The position numbers and the translations under genes are program-made. A DNA stretch of 64,000 nt from Ulota crispa (lineage: Eukaryota > Streptophyta > Bryopsida > Orthotrichales > Orthotrichaceae), in assembly GCA_963920765.1 (NCBI GenBank), contig OY987244.1:7938501-8002500 (forward strand), written 5' to 3'. The notes beneath the pieces were generated by a model. The model searched no databases, was not told where the DNA came from, and saw nothing but the letters and a program-made list of their open reading frames with translations. Of the stretch, positions 1 to 11,835 are shown piece after piece. Numbering within the stretch: position 1 is the stretch's first letter; every line of letters begins with the position of its first letter.

Positions 1-147
1 AAATGCTCTACAAAAGTCATATATGGTGATTGAACAAGCCATTAGAAAAGTTGAAATGGTTGTGATGTAAGTCATCTTTACATCAACTTGCTTGTGTGTT
101 TTTGATCATTGTCTTGTTGAAACACTAAATTGCTTGGGACCATATTG
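1..147. other. unassigned AT-rich sequence
   Basis: No coding or structural feature is recognised before the first inverted-repeat element. Confidence 0.4.
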
Positions 148-806
148 TAAGGTATGTAGGAGCACCCATAAGTGTGAAATTAATGGTTTTGGAGTAGGAA
201 AAATTGTTGATGAATTTTGAAAAAAAGTAATGTTAAGTTAGGAAGAGGAAATCAAAGATATTGGCATCAATTTGAAAGTTTCAAAATTTTCAATTCCAAA
301 CATTTGTTCACAAAGATTTTTCAAAAGTCATAAATCATTGAAAATATATAGTTGTGTGTAGGAGATATCTTTAGTGTGTTCATACGCTTATAATACTAAC
401 TTGAGGAGTTCTTTAATAGTGAGATGAGGCACTAAAAATGGTTATATCACTAGAAGAAAAACAAGGATAAATGACTACCACAAATTGCAACAACTAGGTT
501 ACTAGAACTGCCTTGCAACTGCACAAACAATTGCACAAAAACTGCACAACTTGATTGTAGTTGTGAAAATGTTGTGCAATTGTTAAGCAGTTGTTTGTGC
601 AATTGCAAGGCAGTTCTGGTAACCTAGTCCTTGCAATTTGTGGTAGTCGTTTATCCTTGTTTTTCTTCTTGTGTATCTTTTACCAAAAACCCTCACTTTG
701 CCACCCATAACTTTTTTTTTTTATAAAATTGTCAATATCTGACATCACTAATACAAGTAGGTATTGGGGATGGGGAAAATAACCAGCAAGGGGTGCTCCT
801 ACCTTA
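148..806. mobile_element. TA-flanked miniature inverted-repeat element, copy A
   Basis: The left end reads TA then AGGTATGTAGGAGCACCCAT and the right end reads GGGGTGCTCCTACCT then TA, so the two ends are inverted copies bounded by TA. Related ends occur at 18255-18570, 51863-52002, 59483-59882 and 63566-63970. A TA target with short inverted ends and no coding capacity is the pattern of Stowaway-type (Tc1/mariner-derived) miniature elements; that assignment is inference. A separate long hairpin at 448-673 lies inside this copy. Confidence 0.7.
448..673. repeat. long near-perfect hairpin nested in copy A
   Basis: The left arm starts CACTAGAAGAAAAACAAGG and continues through GGATAAATGACTACCACAAA. 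The right arm ends with the reverse complement, TTATCCTTGTTTTTCTTC. The arms are about 95 bp with few mismatches and a short loop near 545-580. This is a foldback element, probably inserted into the surrounding TA-flanked element. Its transcript would form a long double strand. Confidence 0.8.
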
Positions 807-3800
807 ATGACCAATTATAGATTACAAAAAAATTGAATTTTTTTTGTATTTTTGTTTAGTATAATATCTTCAATTTTGTATCAAGCTCCAAGTTCAAATG
901 ATGTCGTACAACCCTAAGCATGACATGCCCACCACTATGTTTAACTTTTTGGTGACCGTGTAGAATTAAACACAATTTTTATTTCTAATCCAACTCCATG
1001 ACCTACCATCAGAATTAAAAATATTCATTTTTATCATAGTGATAAAAACAAGATGTTTTCAATCATGAGTTATCCAAATTGCACAACTTTGAGTAGACCT
1101 TATCTTTACTCAAACATGTCTTTGTGCTAGGAATGGCTTTTTCTATTGCATATGTGCAGCCAAAATTTTTGTTCTCAAAGCACACATCACAATAATGTAA
1201 CATGTTTTGACCTTAAATCTGTATGGCCAATTTATATGCAATTCCCATACAAGCTTCAATATGCAAAGACATATTGAGTTGCTTCTCTTTTGCATTAAGA
1301 TGTTATGGACACCCTCCTCTTTGCTTTTCAACATTTGGAGCAATCTATGTTTGCAAGTGAGTCACCCATGATTGACTCTTACCATCCACAATTGCTACTT
1401 GCCATGCCAATTTGCTGCTCTCAAGTTGTGCCAACACAGTGTTCTTCTTCAACTTAGACAAGATAGCTATACCTGAAAACCTAAAGATCCTTGAAGACCT
1501 ATACGTACTACACAAAAGTGCAGTCACGACTCACCAACAACATGTTCAAATCGTGATTAAATTGACGTGCAAATAAAATTTGAAGTTGAAAAGACACTAT
1601 GAGCTTTGGATTTTTTTTTTTAATAAAATAAAATATGGACAAATTGTAGAGCACTTAAAGTAGCATACTTGTGAAAATTCAAACCTAGAAAAAATTTATT
1701 CTCAAAGTTATGCACAAAAATAGAGGGTTAGAAATTACCAACAAAAAGATAATTTCTTTTTTGCTTTTTAGAAAATAGTAAAAAATTTCAAAAAAAAAAA
1801 AAAAAAAAAAAGCCATTTTTGATCTTTTTGAATAGCTTCACTTGATGCAAGTGGTTTTTGTAAGAAGTTTTTTTTAAAAAAATTTCACCAGTTATTCAAG
1901 AAAGGATGCCCACTTTGAGGGTGTGTGCATAGCATGGAATTTAGAATTTTATGAAACCCTTTTACAGATCCATGTAATGCTCTATGGTGAACAATTTCCT
2001 TGATTTGTGGCATGAGATTTGTTTTTTTGGACTCCATATAGTACTAAAAACCCCCAAAATGGCCAAGGTAGACACCTATTTGGGGGCTGTTCAAAAATAG
2101 GAAAATAATTTTAAAAAAACTACAAAAATTATAAAAGGTCCGTAATTATGGCATGTACCTTCCTTTGAAATTTCAGCTCAAAAGAACTTGTTGCGCATAA
2201 GTTGCAAGCCAAAAAACACCTACTGGAGGTGAAGGGGACAAAAAATAGTACAAGTGTTTCTTGCAATCACCCTAGATTGAAAACTATCAAGCAAAGAATT
2301 TTACAATATATATCTACAATAGTTGACAAAAATGATTTGGAAATACGTGGGCTGCTTGATTTTACAACATTGAGCACAAAGTTTATTTAGTGATATTTGT
2401 ATGTGAATATAACTACAAAAATATTTGATAACCTTTTAACACTTATTTTAGCACTTTTGTATTTATTTTTTCATGTTTCAGCACTTTTAAATATTTATTT
2501 TACAATTTTCTAGCAATGAACTTCTATAATTATGAAAAAAACAAGGCTAGTGATTCAAGAACTAAGTTGCGCCAAAGCTGCTAATAAAGTACAATATGTC
2601 TACATCTTTAGTTAAATGTTCTTATAGGACTGCTACAATGTAACGTATTAGTCTTCATCTTTGCACAACTAATTTTTTATACTCAAAGTGGTTTGCTCAC
2701 ATTCATTTAAATTGAAGGTGATTGGTTTTGTAGTCATATAATCATTTTAGCTATTGTCATATATTCATTGTGAACAAAATATCATGTCTTTTCAATTTAA
2801 GAGGATCATAAATGTGAAAACAACTTAATTATTATAATAGTGTTTATTAGTAATGTGCATGACTGGAAGTGAATTGTTCATTGAGTGTTGTTAAATGTCT
2901 CAAGGTAGTGGTTCATTCATTTCAAGGTACTAGGTTTTTAGTATTGAAATTTTCCTCATGGCTCTTACTAAATTTTCACAAATTTCACTATTAATTTCAA
3001 AACATTTTATAATAATTTAATTTTGACATTAATAAATAATTTAAAAAAAAAGACATGTCACACTACAGTATCCCTTCTTGAGTAATTGATCTACGGACAT
3101 CCTCTAACAATTAAAAGGGACTTAGTGAAATCCAAAACATAGTTTATATTGTCCTTGTTTTAATTTGATAAACATGGATGTTTGTAATACAAGTGGAAAG
3201 ATAGCATTTGCTACGACAAGTACCATTCAAGGATCTCCCAAAGACACACAAGGATGACAAATGATAAAATTCTTCATCTATTGCTATTCATTTGAAATCA
3301 TCCAAAATTTTCCATGTAGCCCCACGCATTATGGCCAATGTGAACTGAGTAACTGACCCCTCTGATAAATAGGGCCGGGAGCTCATTAATTACTTTAAGA
3401 GATTGTGGAGTCAGGTTGAAATTGTGGAACTTTTTCACATTCTGAAAATTCTATGATATTCAAAATTTACCAATTGAAATTCAAAAATTTGAAGTTGTTT
3501 TAGTTTAAAACCGTAGAAGAGGGTGCAATTGAAAAACGCCAAAATAGGGGCAATTTATTACTTAATTTGACCCTTCCTTGAAAATTTGCAAAGCTTTTTC
3601 ACTCTTGCCCTAAAACATGGATGTACCGTGGACAAAGCCTTGAGGCATAGCAAAAAAGACTTTGACAAAAATTTGCCTAAATCTTACCTCAAAACCCGCA
3701 TGGCAACCAAAACACTAGAAAAATAAATTGAAATAAAAAGGATGAATTTGCCAAATTCCTCCCCAAATTTACACTAAATTTGCTAGATTTTGGATGAAAT

Positions 3801-4623
3801 GTACTAATATTCATAGATTTTATGAATGAACTTGCATATGTAGTAGATTCTATCTAATTCTATTCAAATTTTCCTTACCTGCTCGCATGGTGGGGCGCGT
3901 GTCGCTCTACCAGCGTAAATACAAAAAATATACACTGCTGAGGCCCCATTCTTCTAGGCAGGGGAGGCAATGAGGGGTTCACTGAGTTCACCCCGGCCCA
4001 CGCATTAAGTTATGCCATTATCGGGTCAATTCATGCAGCCTGACAAATAAGAGTTCTGCACCAGCCACTCTCGTGCTACCTTCGACGGTCTAAATTGCAC
4101 TATGTTGCCATTCTGCACCATTCGTGCAGCAGCTGACTTTGTGCATGTGCACGAAGAAGACGAAGGAAAAGAGCAGAACACCATCAGAGGAAAGCACTTC
4201 GACCACGGTTTGCAGAGAAAACTGTATCATAGGTAAATTATGTAACGAGCGAGCAGCTCATTCTCTTTCAATCATGGAAGCGGAGAATTACTTGGTTCAT
4301 GGCCAGTGCATGCATGAAGTCAGTCAGTCCTCTGATCCCCGTCACCAATTTACCGTAGTACCGTACCTTCCACACGCAAACACTCATCTTCTTTAATATC
4401 TAGCTCTGGGAAAAAAGAGAGAGGCGTAAGCGCGTTTGCTTGGACTTATTGAAAAGATAAGCGATAACTTACTTGGTCACTCCGTGAAGTTTTAGGAACC
4501 AATAATTCTGTTCGCAAGGGTCAGCAAAATGAGTAGTTGCAGTACTATAGGATCCTGAGAGCATAATGATTCAACGATCCTGCTCAAATCTTGAAGAGAA
4601 GGCCCTTTCCCATCCCCTACACC
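807..4623. other. gene-poor AT-rich stretch with old repeats
   Basis: Only short unconvincing reading frames are present. An A-run occurs at about 1791-1811. A block at about 3590-3920 (GGATGAAATGTACTAATATT and flanks) is repeated in diverged form at 24600-24860 and in parts at about 60300 and 61555-61680, so it belongs to a dispersed family. The less AT-rich stretch 3880-4400 has a 90-codon frame (4124-4396) with no recognised similarity, and I do not call it a gene. Confidence 0.45.
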
Positions 4624-4864
4624 ATATTTGTTAATTTGGGAAAAACACTTTCCCAAAATGGATTTTGGGATACTGAATTTTGCATTTGTAAGAATATTTT
4701 GGTGATTTAAAGTGAGCTTTTTGATGATTCCTTCAAGATATTTCATCATTGATGTAAGATCTCAAAGAAATCATCATAGAATTCTCTCTAAATCACTTAA
4801 AAACTCTTATAAATGAAAAATTCAAAAGTCCCAAAATGGAGTTTTTTCCCAATTAACAAATATT
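4624..4864. repeat. hairpin miniature element, GGGAAAAA family, copy 1
   Basis: Ends are inverted: ATATTTGTTAATTTGGGAAA on the left and TTTTCCCAATTAACAAATAT on the right. The interior (GATGATTCCTTCAAGATATT, CATCATTGATGTAAG) is shared with 21546-21786. A third relative with the same end motif is at 23427-23664. There is no coding capacity. Confidence 0.7.
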
Positions 4865-4899
4865 GTGTTTTAGGTTTCAAACACATATGCATTACACTA

Positions 4900-5175
4900 A
4901 ATATTGCATTTAGGTTCCCTTGACAATTGGGTTAACTTACCTTGAAAAATTACCTCATGATTCATCATTTGATCACTTGGAAATACACGTAACTCTCTAA
5001 AATTTAAGATTTCACATGATTTACAATGTGTACGCTGCTAATTTATTTTTCAAAGAGCACCATTGCTGTTGCTATGACCTTTAAAATTTGATTACTGCAG
5101 TAATTAATTAGTAATGAAATTACTGTAGCAGCAGTGAGTGTAAAACGTTGAGAAATTAGTGTGGGGGCAACCTAA
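4900..5175 (+). repeat. dispersed repeat, TTGCATTTAGGTT family, copy 1
   Basis: The block from ATATTGCATTTAGGTT to GAAATTAGTGTGGGGGCAAC is shared with 58611-58898 (opposite orientation) and 60420-61534 (same orientation, enlarged by insertions). The two ends are partly inverted versions of one another (TTTAGGTT and AACCTAAA), which suggests a miniature transposon. No target duplication was established. Confidence 0.55.
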
Positions 5176-5552
5176 ACTCCATATTCAGTATAGGAGAAGT
5201 ACGGCATTGATGACTGCCCAAAGTGGGCCTAGATCCTGTGGAATTACCTGTACCCGTGTTTCCTCTTTTTTACTTGAAGTCTTGAACAGAGGCCCCCGTA
5301 CATAATTATATTTGTTCATAAAGTCCTGACGCTGTGAGTTCCGGGAAAATTTTCCCAAATCCCTCGGTAAATTCAACCCTCGCATGGTAATGCTCCGACT
5401 TTTCCTCAATGGTCACTGGATTCATCCTCTTCCCTCGAAAACCGTCAAAAGCAACAGTTGGAATCCAACAATGTTACAAGATTGCCAGACTGGTACAAGG
5501 GAATTGATTTCTGTACCACACCCTTTCGATTATTTTACCACACCTATTATAT
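5176..5552. other. spacer with a truncated foldback-element end
   Basis: At 5503-5543 there is a solitary left end of the 410-bp foldback family (GGGAATTGATTTCTGTACCA and the following bases). It stops exactly where the complete copy at 5553 begins its target duplication, so an older copy was probably truncated or hit by the newer one. Nothing else is recognised. Confidence 0.55.
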
Positions 5553-5963
5553 GGAAATTGATATGTGTACCACACCCTTTCAATTACTATACCACATCCC
5601 AGAGTAAAGTTTAGATTTCTACCATCAAAGAGCTGAATTTGAGGATTTGGAATTCAGATTTGGATTTCGAGATCATGATTTAATTTAAAACCTTAAAAAA
5701 AAGTTGCAATTCAAGAACACCCAATGAAAAAATTTAGCTAGGGAGAAAAGTGTTACTTTTACTTTTGTTTGTAAAAAAAGATAAGTTTTTCATTGGGTGT
5801 TGCTAAATTGCAACCTTTTTTGTGGTTTTAGGCTAAATCATAGTCTCTGAGTCCAAATTTGAATTCAAAATTCTCAAATTCAGCTTTTTGATGGTAGAAA
5901 TCTTAAATTTACTCTAGGGTGTGGTACAGTAATTGAAAGGGTGTGGTACACATATCAATTCCC
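5553..5963. mobile_element. Mutator-like foldback miniature element, copy 1
   Basis: A 411-bp element with inverted arms of about 190 bp each. It begins GGAAATTGATATGTGTACCA and ends TGGTACACATATCAATTCCC. It is flanked by the identical 9-bp sequence CTATTATAT at 5544-5552 and 5964-5972. A 9-bp target duplication with long inverted ends is characteristic of Mutator-like elements. There is no open frame of note, so it is non-autonomous. Related copies are at 18722-19131 and 61102-61491. Confidence 0.9.
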
Positions 5964-6409
5964 CTATTATATATGGCCAATACTTATGTTATTATGGTAG
6001 GTGAGGCCCATGTACATAACATCACTAATTTAAAAATATACCTTAATCCCTAAAGGACCATTTGTTCCTACGGGGGACAAATGGGATTTTGGGCAGGGTC
6101 ATGTTACTACAATTTATGACCAAATTCTATATTTTTTTCTCCAAATCTAGAGTTTTACAAGAGTTATGTGGAAGAATAATTTTTATTCAATTTTGATTTA
6201 TGGTTTAAAAGTTATAATGGTAAACATGTGAATTTTAGTTGAAGGTGCAGCTTGGGCATGCCATTTTTTGTTGACTTCTCCCAAGGGAAACCAATGAAGG
6301 GATGCCCCTCAATGGAATCTATCCCAAACAATCTACAATTAATAAAAAAACTCACGTTGGCGACTTTTCCGTACAGTCACTAATTGACCTGTTTACTTGT
6401 TGGTTAGGT

Positions 6410-6725
6410 TGTCGGCGGTTAGCTTCAATTCATCTCTCCCACGTAACAAATGTTAGGCAATTATGTTTCTAATGTTAGGTAGTTAGGCTGCCGGTGAGGC
6501 TTCCTTTCTCCCAAAACCTAACGGATAGCTTCAATTTGTCTCTCCCACGTAGCCAATGTTGCTAATGAGGCTTCCTCTCTCCCACCCACTTAACCGATGT
6601 TTATCTCTCCCACCCACATAACTGATGTTGACGGTGAAGCTTCTTCTCTCCTACAACCTAACGGTTAGCTTCAATTTATCTCTCCCATGTAACCAATGTT
6701 ACGCAAGGCTTTGTCTCTCCCACAA
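6410..6725 (+). repeat. degenerate minisatellite cluster
   Basis: Three units containing GGTTAGCTTCAATTTATCTC start at about 6417, 6523 and 6663, each followed by TCTCCCA(C/T)GTA and CAATGTT or AAATGTT. Shorter shared pieces lie between them (GAGGCTTCCTTTCTCCCA, CCCACCCAC). Spacing is uneven, about 106 and 140 bp. No gene is seen. Confidence 0.7.
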
Positions 6726-7041
6726 TTGTACCAATATCATAAATCATGAAGCAATGGAGCTTGATACAACAAAATGTCAGCAGACATTGATAGTGGTATG
6801 TGTTAAAGCATTGTTGCAAATGATGATTAGAGTAGTACATCATTTTATTGTTGCTTTTCCACTATATTGCTGCTTTTTATTTAAGTTCATTTTTTTAGGA
6901 GCACACATCATTGTATTCTTGCTTTTCCACTATATTGCTACTTCTGATTTAAGTTAATTTTTTAGTTTTGATTGAAGTGAAATTTTTTAAGAGCGCACAC
7001 AAGTTTGTGTGGCTCCATGCAACAGATATGGAAACTCTGAA

Positions 7042-7327
7042 GAAAGACAAATAGCTAGAGCTAAACATCAGAGGGAAATATAGTCAAATCATGCTTGAAT
7101 AATTCAAGCTCAAAATCGGAAACTTTGTCGTGCGGAAAATGTTTGCTAGCATGGTCATGAGATTCAAGCTAATCAAGCAGAAAACCGAAGACAAAATGCT
7201 TGCCAACAAATTCAAGCCAGTACAATTGAATCAATTGCGGATGTTGCTTTGTTTGTTGCAAACACCACAACAATGACAAATGTAGTTTATCAAGAGTTGT
7301 TGCAGTAACATAAGTTGGAAGTGTAAC
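7042..7327 (+). pseudogene. decayed coding-like remnant, Gln/Asn/Ala-rich
   Basis: Read in the frame beginning GAA AGA CAA, the stretch gives a coherent hydrophilic composition. Examples are ERQIARAKHQREI, then IIQAQNRKLCRAENV, then ENRRQNACQQIQASTIESIA and DVALFVANTTTMTN. It is broken by four stops (TAG, TGA, TAG, TAA). Several of these are one transition away from CAG, CGA or CAA, as expected from deamination. It lies inside the long TTAA-flanked element, so it could derive from a protein the element once carried, but I recognise no family. Confidence 0.35.
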
Positions 7328-7555
7328 TATTTTGAATAAAAAATATGAAATGTGTTAAGACCTTCATTTACCTTGGTAAATGGGTTTACAAGACTCGTAG
7401 TGTACTAAAATATACATTATTGTATTTGATAAATACACTAACTTTGAATTGCAATAGCTACTAGAGATTTAGTTTATTTTTCCAATTTTCTTTCCTGAGA
7501 TTGTCAAAGAAGCTAAACTCTTCCAATCCACTACTTGGATTTTTATAATCTTTAA

Positions 7556-7796
7556 CCCCTAAGCTTCCCATCAATAGTATACTGTCAATCAGAAGTGGGA
7601 AAAGAGTTCACTTTGAGTGCATGTGTACTCGTGCCAAGGACTAGGGTGTATCCGAGCTTTTGGGAGTGGGGTTGTGATGGAGTTGAGAGGGATTACAAAT
7701 ATTGTGGATGTACTTTCTAGATAAACGCGTGGAGTTATATTGAAAAGACCTAGTTGGTCTCCTCAAAAGCACGGAAAAAATCTAGGCCCTCAGGGG
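7556..7796. mobile_element. possible short TTAA-flanked element
   Basis: TTAA (7552-7555) is followed by CCCCTAAGCTTCC, and GGCCCTCAGGGG is followed by TTAA (7797-7800). The inverted similarity covers only about eight bases, so this could be chance. If real, it is nested in the 6047-8251 element. Confidence 0.3.
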
Positions 7797-8251
7797 TTAA
7801 TATATCTTTAGAAAACTTGGTTGGCAAAAAACCTCAATGTAGTGTGAATTTCAAGCACATGTTTGCAATGTAGGGCCATGGAGGCGGTGTGTTCCATGTC
7901 TTGGTTGATTGCAAAAACTTGGAGAGATATGCCTAACATGATTTAGAGCATGTTGGACAAATCTCTTCAGCACCTATAGCGCAAAAATTGTGCACCACAT
8001 GTGGTCAAAGGCACCTGAAAATTTTGGGCAATGGTAAAAAAACTTAATGTACTACCTATACATGATCTTATCTCTCCATCCGTACGGTCAAACTTCACAA
8101 AATTTTCAAGATATGTTCTTGAATGAGTCTACTACAAGATCCTAAGGTTAGATTTGATCTTTTTTGAAAAAGATTGTTTTTGGGATCAAATCACTAGAAA
8201 TGACAATTTTGAGTGTTTTTTGAGAAAAAAATATGCTTGGTTGTTTAGGGA

Positions 8252-9957
8252 TTAACATAGAAGTTACATCTTTAGATCTTGCTCTTGGTATTGGTTAAAA
8301 GATTTAAATTATACTAAGTTTATTTAGATTCTTTAATCAGTACTATGTTCAAGATTTATAATTGAAAAGAAAATGTTAGGCTGTATTTTAAAATTAGTAA
8401 TGTAATGTTTGTGGTCCACACCTACTATAATATCATAAATATTGACCATATATAATAGGAGAGTTAAAATAATTAAAAGGTATGCTACAAATATCAATTT
8501 TCTTTCACTAATTATTGACTATTCACACATACAGTTTTGGACTATGTACAACATGGAGATCTCTCTTTATGTTTAGATAAACAAGACATTTTTTGATGTT
8601 TATGCATATATCTCCAAATGAGTTTTTGTTATATTGCGTTTTTTAAACATTGAACTATATAAAATTAGTTAAACATGCCATCACCTTGAAACCAAAACTA
8701 TTCATATTTGTTTTACCTTAGCCAGAAATGGAACTCAATGTATAGCCTATCACCATAGCCAGTAGAAGACAAGCTAGCAACTTGGCAAAGACAGAAGGTC
8801 CTAACTCTTAAAACTACAATGGAATCAATGCAAGATGAATTATGTTTGAAAAGGTGGTGGTTTTGTTCTAGCACTCGTCCAGGTGCTGAAGATATATGCC
8901 AATATTCATGGTGGTTGAATAAAAAAGAGGTGGTATTATTAAGATGCCACTATTGTAACAAAATTAAAGATGTTAGAGCATTTGCACCTTGTACATTAAA
9001 CATATCCTTAATATCACTTAGCATGGCTACTATGCTTGGCGTGTCTCACCACAAATGTGCCAATCCTCTATTTTAGCCAAGGCTTGCTCAATGGCATCTT
9101 GAGCATAGGAACGTTCAAGGTTTGATGAGTCATTAGCGTGCCCAAACCCACAACAATTGAACTTCTTGATTGGTCAACACAAGAGGCCCACAATTGAATT
9201 TTGACACTTATTTTTTGTGATACACTCTTATTGCTTGTTTTTACTTGTTTGAGGGCAAGGGTGGGACATTGAAGATTTGAGCAAGCCTGTGATTGTGGAT
9301 GCACCCTAGACACCTACTTTTGAGTGCTCCATGTTGTGTGCAAGAGTGCATATGCTCTTAACTTACTACAAATTCCCAATAACTTGACACCAATTTGTGA
9401 CAATGATTAGATAATATTCCTCTTTATTGAAGAAAAGCTTGATAAAATCTACTGTCCATGAAATTTGAGGGCAAAGTTATATGTCAAGTTTCTTTTTTAC
9501 CACTAAATTTCCAATCCAATCAATTTTTTATCAGTCTTAGATCCTGTGCTTTTGTTTTTCAACTAGATATATGGTCATTTTTGTTGAATTTTAATTGAAT
9601 ATTCTTCATGGACATTGAGGACATTCTTTCATGATGAATTATCACAAGAAAAAAATTGACCAATATTAGAATTAGAATTTTATTAAATAAAGACCAACAA
9701 ACTACAATTACCTCAGTTGCATACTTTACCAAAGAAGCCCCTATACCTTGGTGAATAATGATATGTGTTGTATATTTCAGCATTTGTTTCTTACTCTTGT
9801 AGTTATGAGCATTTGAAAACAATAAAACATACTAAGAGTGTCCCTATTCAAAATTTTAGGATGGAAGTTGGCATTAATTGATCTTATCTCCTATGAGTGC
9901 GGGCATCTATATTGTGGACAGTACTGAATAATTTCAAAAGCTTCAAGGAGGAGTTGC
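8252..9957. other. gene-free stretch
   Basis: Short frames exist at 8819-9076 (plus strand) and 9068-9313 (minus strand), but neither has a recognised domain or a plausible gene structure. The area is likely old repeat sequence. Confidence 0.35.
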
Positions 9958-9961
9958 TTAA

Positions 9962-10860
9962 CTCCTAAAAGACCAAGCAACATTTTCACCAAAAACTCTT
10001 CAAAATTGCCATTTTTAGAGCATCAACCAAATTTGAAAATGATTTTTTTTAATGCATATGTGCCCGTAGTATCTTGTTGCAAGATAGTTTGAGAAGACTT
10101 GGAAAAAATTTCAGAATTTTCCACTGCGTGGATTGGAAGATACAACGGTTTGAATATTCAAAAATATCTTGTGCAAAATCAGGCAGCGACTCTTCAGAAG
10201 GTGAAATTTCTAAGGAAAAGGTTGTGTGGGTGGTGCTTCTCTAGATTCCTTATTTGACCTAAGTAGGGTTCATGTCAAAAAAGTTTCAAATCATTTGGAC
10301 ATATACAACATATGGGAAAAAAAATATTAAGTAAATAGAAGTAGTGAATGATTCAAGACTCTAAAGTGTTGAGAATTTAATTATGGAAATGAAGAATGCC
10401 AATCCCAACAATTGTTATGTTGGAATAAACAATTTACATCCTTTGGTTTTGTTTTTTTTTCCAAAATAATGAAAATTGAGTAAAATAAAAGTATTAAATT
10501 TTATTTTAGAGTAGAGAATCCATAATTGCATGCAAATAAAAACTCCTCATAACTTTCATCTCATTGATAAAAATAGAATGATTCAAAGCTTTCCACATTC
10601 ACATAAATCTCACTAACCAATTTAAATTGTTTGTTTTTGAAAAAAAATTTAATTAAATCTACTCAAGTTGCAAGCCAAGTGAAAAGAATAATAGATTAGG
10701 CCATATCTTCTTATTCATACTTTCAATTGTCATGAAATTTAGTGCATATGAAAAATAAACCTTAATCCCACATTCTATTAAAAGTTCAGTCCAAAATATG
10801 AAAATCTCCAATCACAGGTACTTGCTCAAAATTGCTATGAAAAAGGGGGCGGCCCAGGGG
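9962..10860. mobile_element. degenerate TTAA-family element
   Basis: TTAA at 9958-9961 is followed by CTCCTAAAAGACCAAGCAAC, which matches the reverse complement of the 16.5-kb end. The interior at 10300-10620 (AGAGTAGAGAATCCATAATT, CATAACTTTCATCTCATTGA) matches 46.3-46.6 and 62.4-62.5 kb. The right end is eroded (CCCAGGGG then TTAG at 10861). Confidence 0.55.
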
Positions 10861-11618
10861 TTAGGATGGATGGAAAATATCCAACTATTTTTAGTAGGTT
10901 GGTTTTGTATGCTTTTCAACTCTAAGCTTTGTGTAATGTTTCAATAATAACCTTTTAAACATTTAGATGGGGAAAATAAGTAGTATAGGTATTTAACTCC
11001 TAAAATGCCACCTTTAATTATAAAAGGACTATCATTTATACATGGACTATCTATATCCCAAAACAATGGAAATTTTTAACATTTGCATATATTTTTCCCA
11101 AAAATTTGCATGTCTTGCGATTGGACATATCTCTTAATATTTTATAAGTATCTCTTGATGTTTTCTAAGTACTTCTCAAGATTGGGCATTGTTGCAAAAA
11201 TAACTTTCAAGATACACAAGACTAGAATCAAGGAATTCTTCAAGTTTTCAAAATAATCAATATCAAAATTGAAGGAATGACTCAATTAAAAACCAAATTT
11301 CAAAATTAAACCATTATTTGTATTGATAATCAAGAGCTTGAACAAAATTATATTATAACTTGTGTTCACATGAGTGAAAAACAATGTCCCTCATACCTCT
11401 ATTTATACTATGTTAGATTAGTCTATCTTGGTTTGAGCTGAAACCACCATTAATGCAATGACTTGAACCTCAAGTTACTTTGCTTATACTCTAAGTGAGA
11501 CAAAGGTAGAACCTTGGGGCTCTAAGTTACTTTACTTGCACTCCAAGCAATTCTAAAGGCAAGGCCTTGTATATAAAAGTTTTGCCACCCCTTTCTAAAA
11601 CCTTTCAAGGGACCCTTT
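10861..11618. other. unassigned AT-rich sequence
   Basis: No gene, hairpin or repeat boundary was recognised here. Confidence 0.35.
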
Positions 11619-11835
11619 AGGGCCAATTTCCATGGGTGATTGGGATTGGAGGCTCGTCTAGGGGTGACCACAAATAGAAAGAAGGAAAAACTTTGAAATC
11701 TTCACAATATGTAGAGTTTAGAAAGCAGTTTTTGATTTTGAGTCCAAACCTTCCAAGGATGTAGTTTGACTTTTGCAAAATCGGATGCTAGACGTCCAAG
11801 GTGGACCCCTCTAGCCCCCCATGGAAATTGGCCCT
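11619..11835. repeat. 217-bp inverted-repeat element
   Basis: The left end AGGGCCAATTTCCATGGG is mirrored on the right by CCCATGGAAATTGGCCCT. Subterminal similarity (CTAGGGGTGACC against GGACCCCTCTAG) extends it. No convincing target duplication is seen. There is no coding capacity. Confidence 0.7.

Larger units (their letters stand above)
6047..8251. mobile_element. TTAA-flanked element, long member (about 2.2 kb)
   Basis: TTAA at 6043-6046 is followed by TCCCTAAAGGACC. The right end reads TTGGTTGTTTAGGGA followed by TTAA at 8252-8255. Both ends match those of the 930-bp family at 15646, 45948 and 61863; for example CTACGGGGGACAAATGGGAT is shared with 15.67 kb, and the right 150 bp resemble the 16.4-16.6 kb end. 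The interior is longer than in the other copies and holds a minisatellite (6410-6725), a decayed coding-like stretch (7042-7327) and possibly a smaller element (7556-7796). The piggyBac-like assignment is inference from end geometry. Confidence 0.55.

Noticed and set aside
480-660. Repeated GCACAAACAATTGCACAA-type words as a CRISPR-like array
   Set aside because: They are the two arms of one hairpin rather than spaced direct repeats, in a eukaryotic genome.
8819-9313. Two opposing frames of about 80 codons as small genes
   Set aside because: No similarity, splice signals or codon pattern distinguishes them from AT-rich noncoding DNA.
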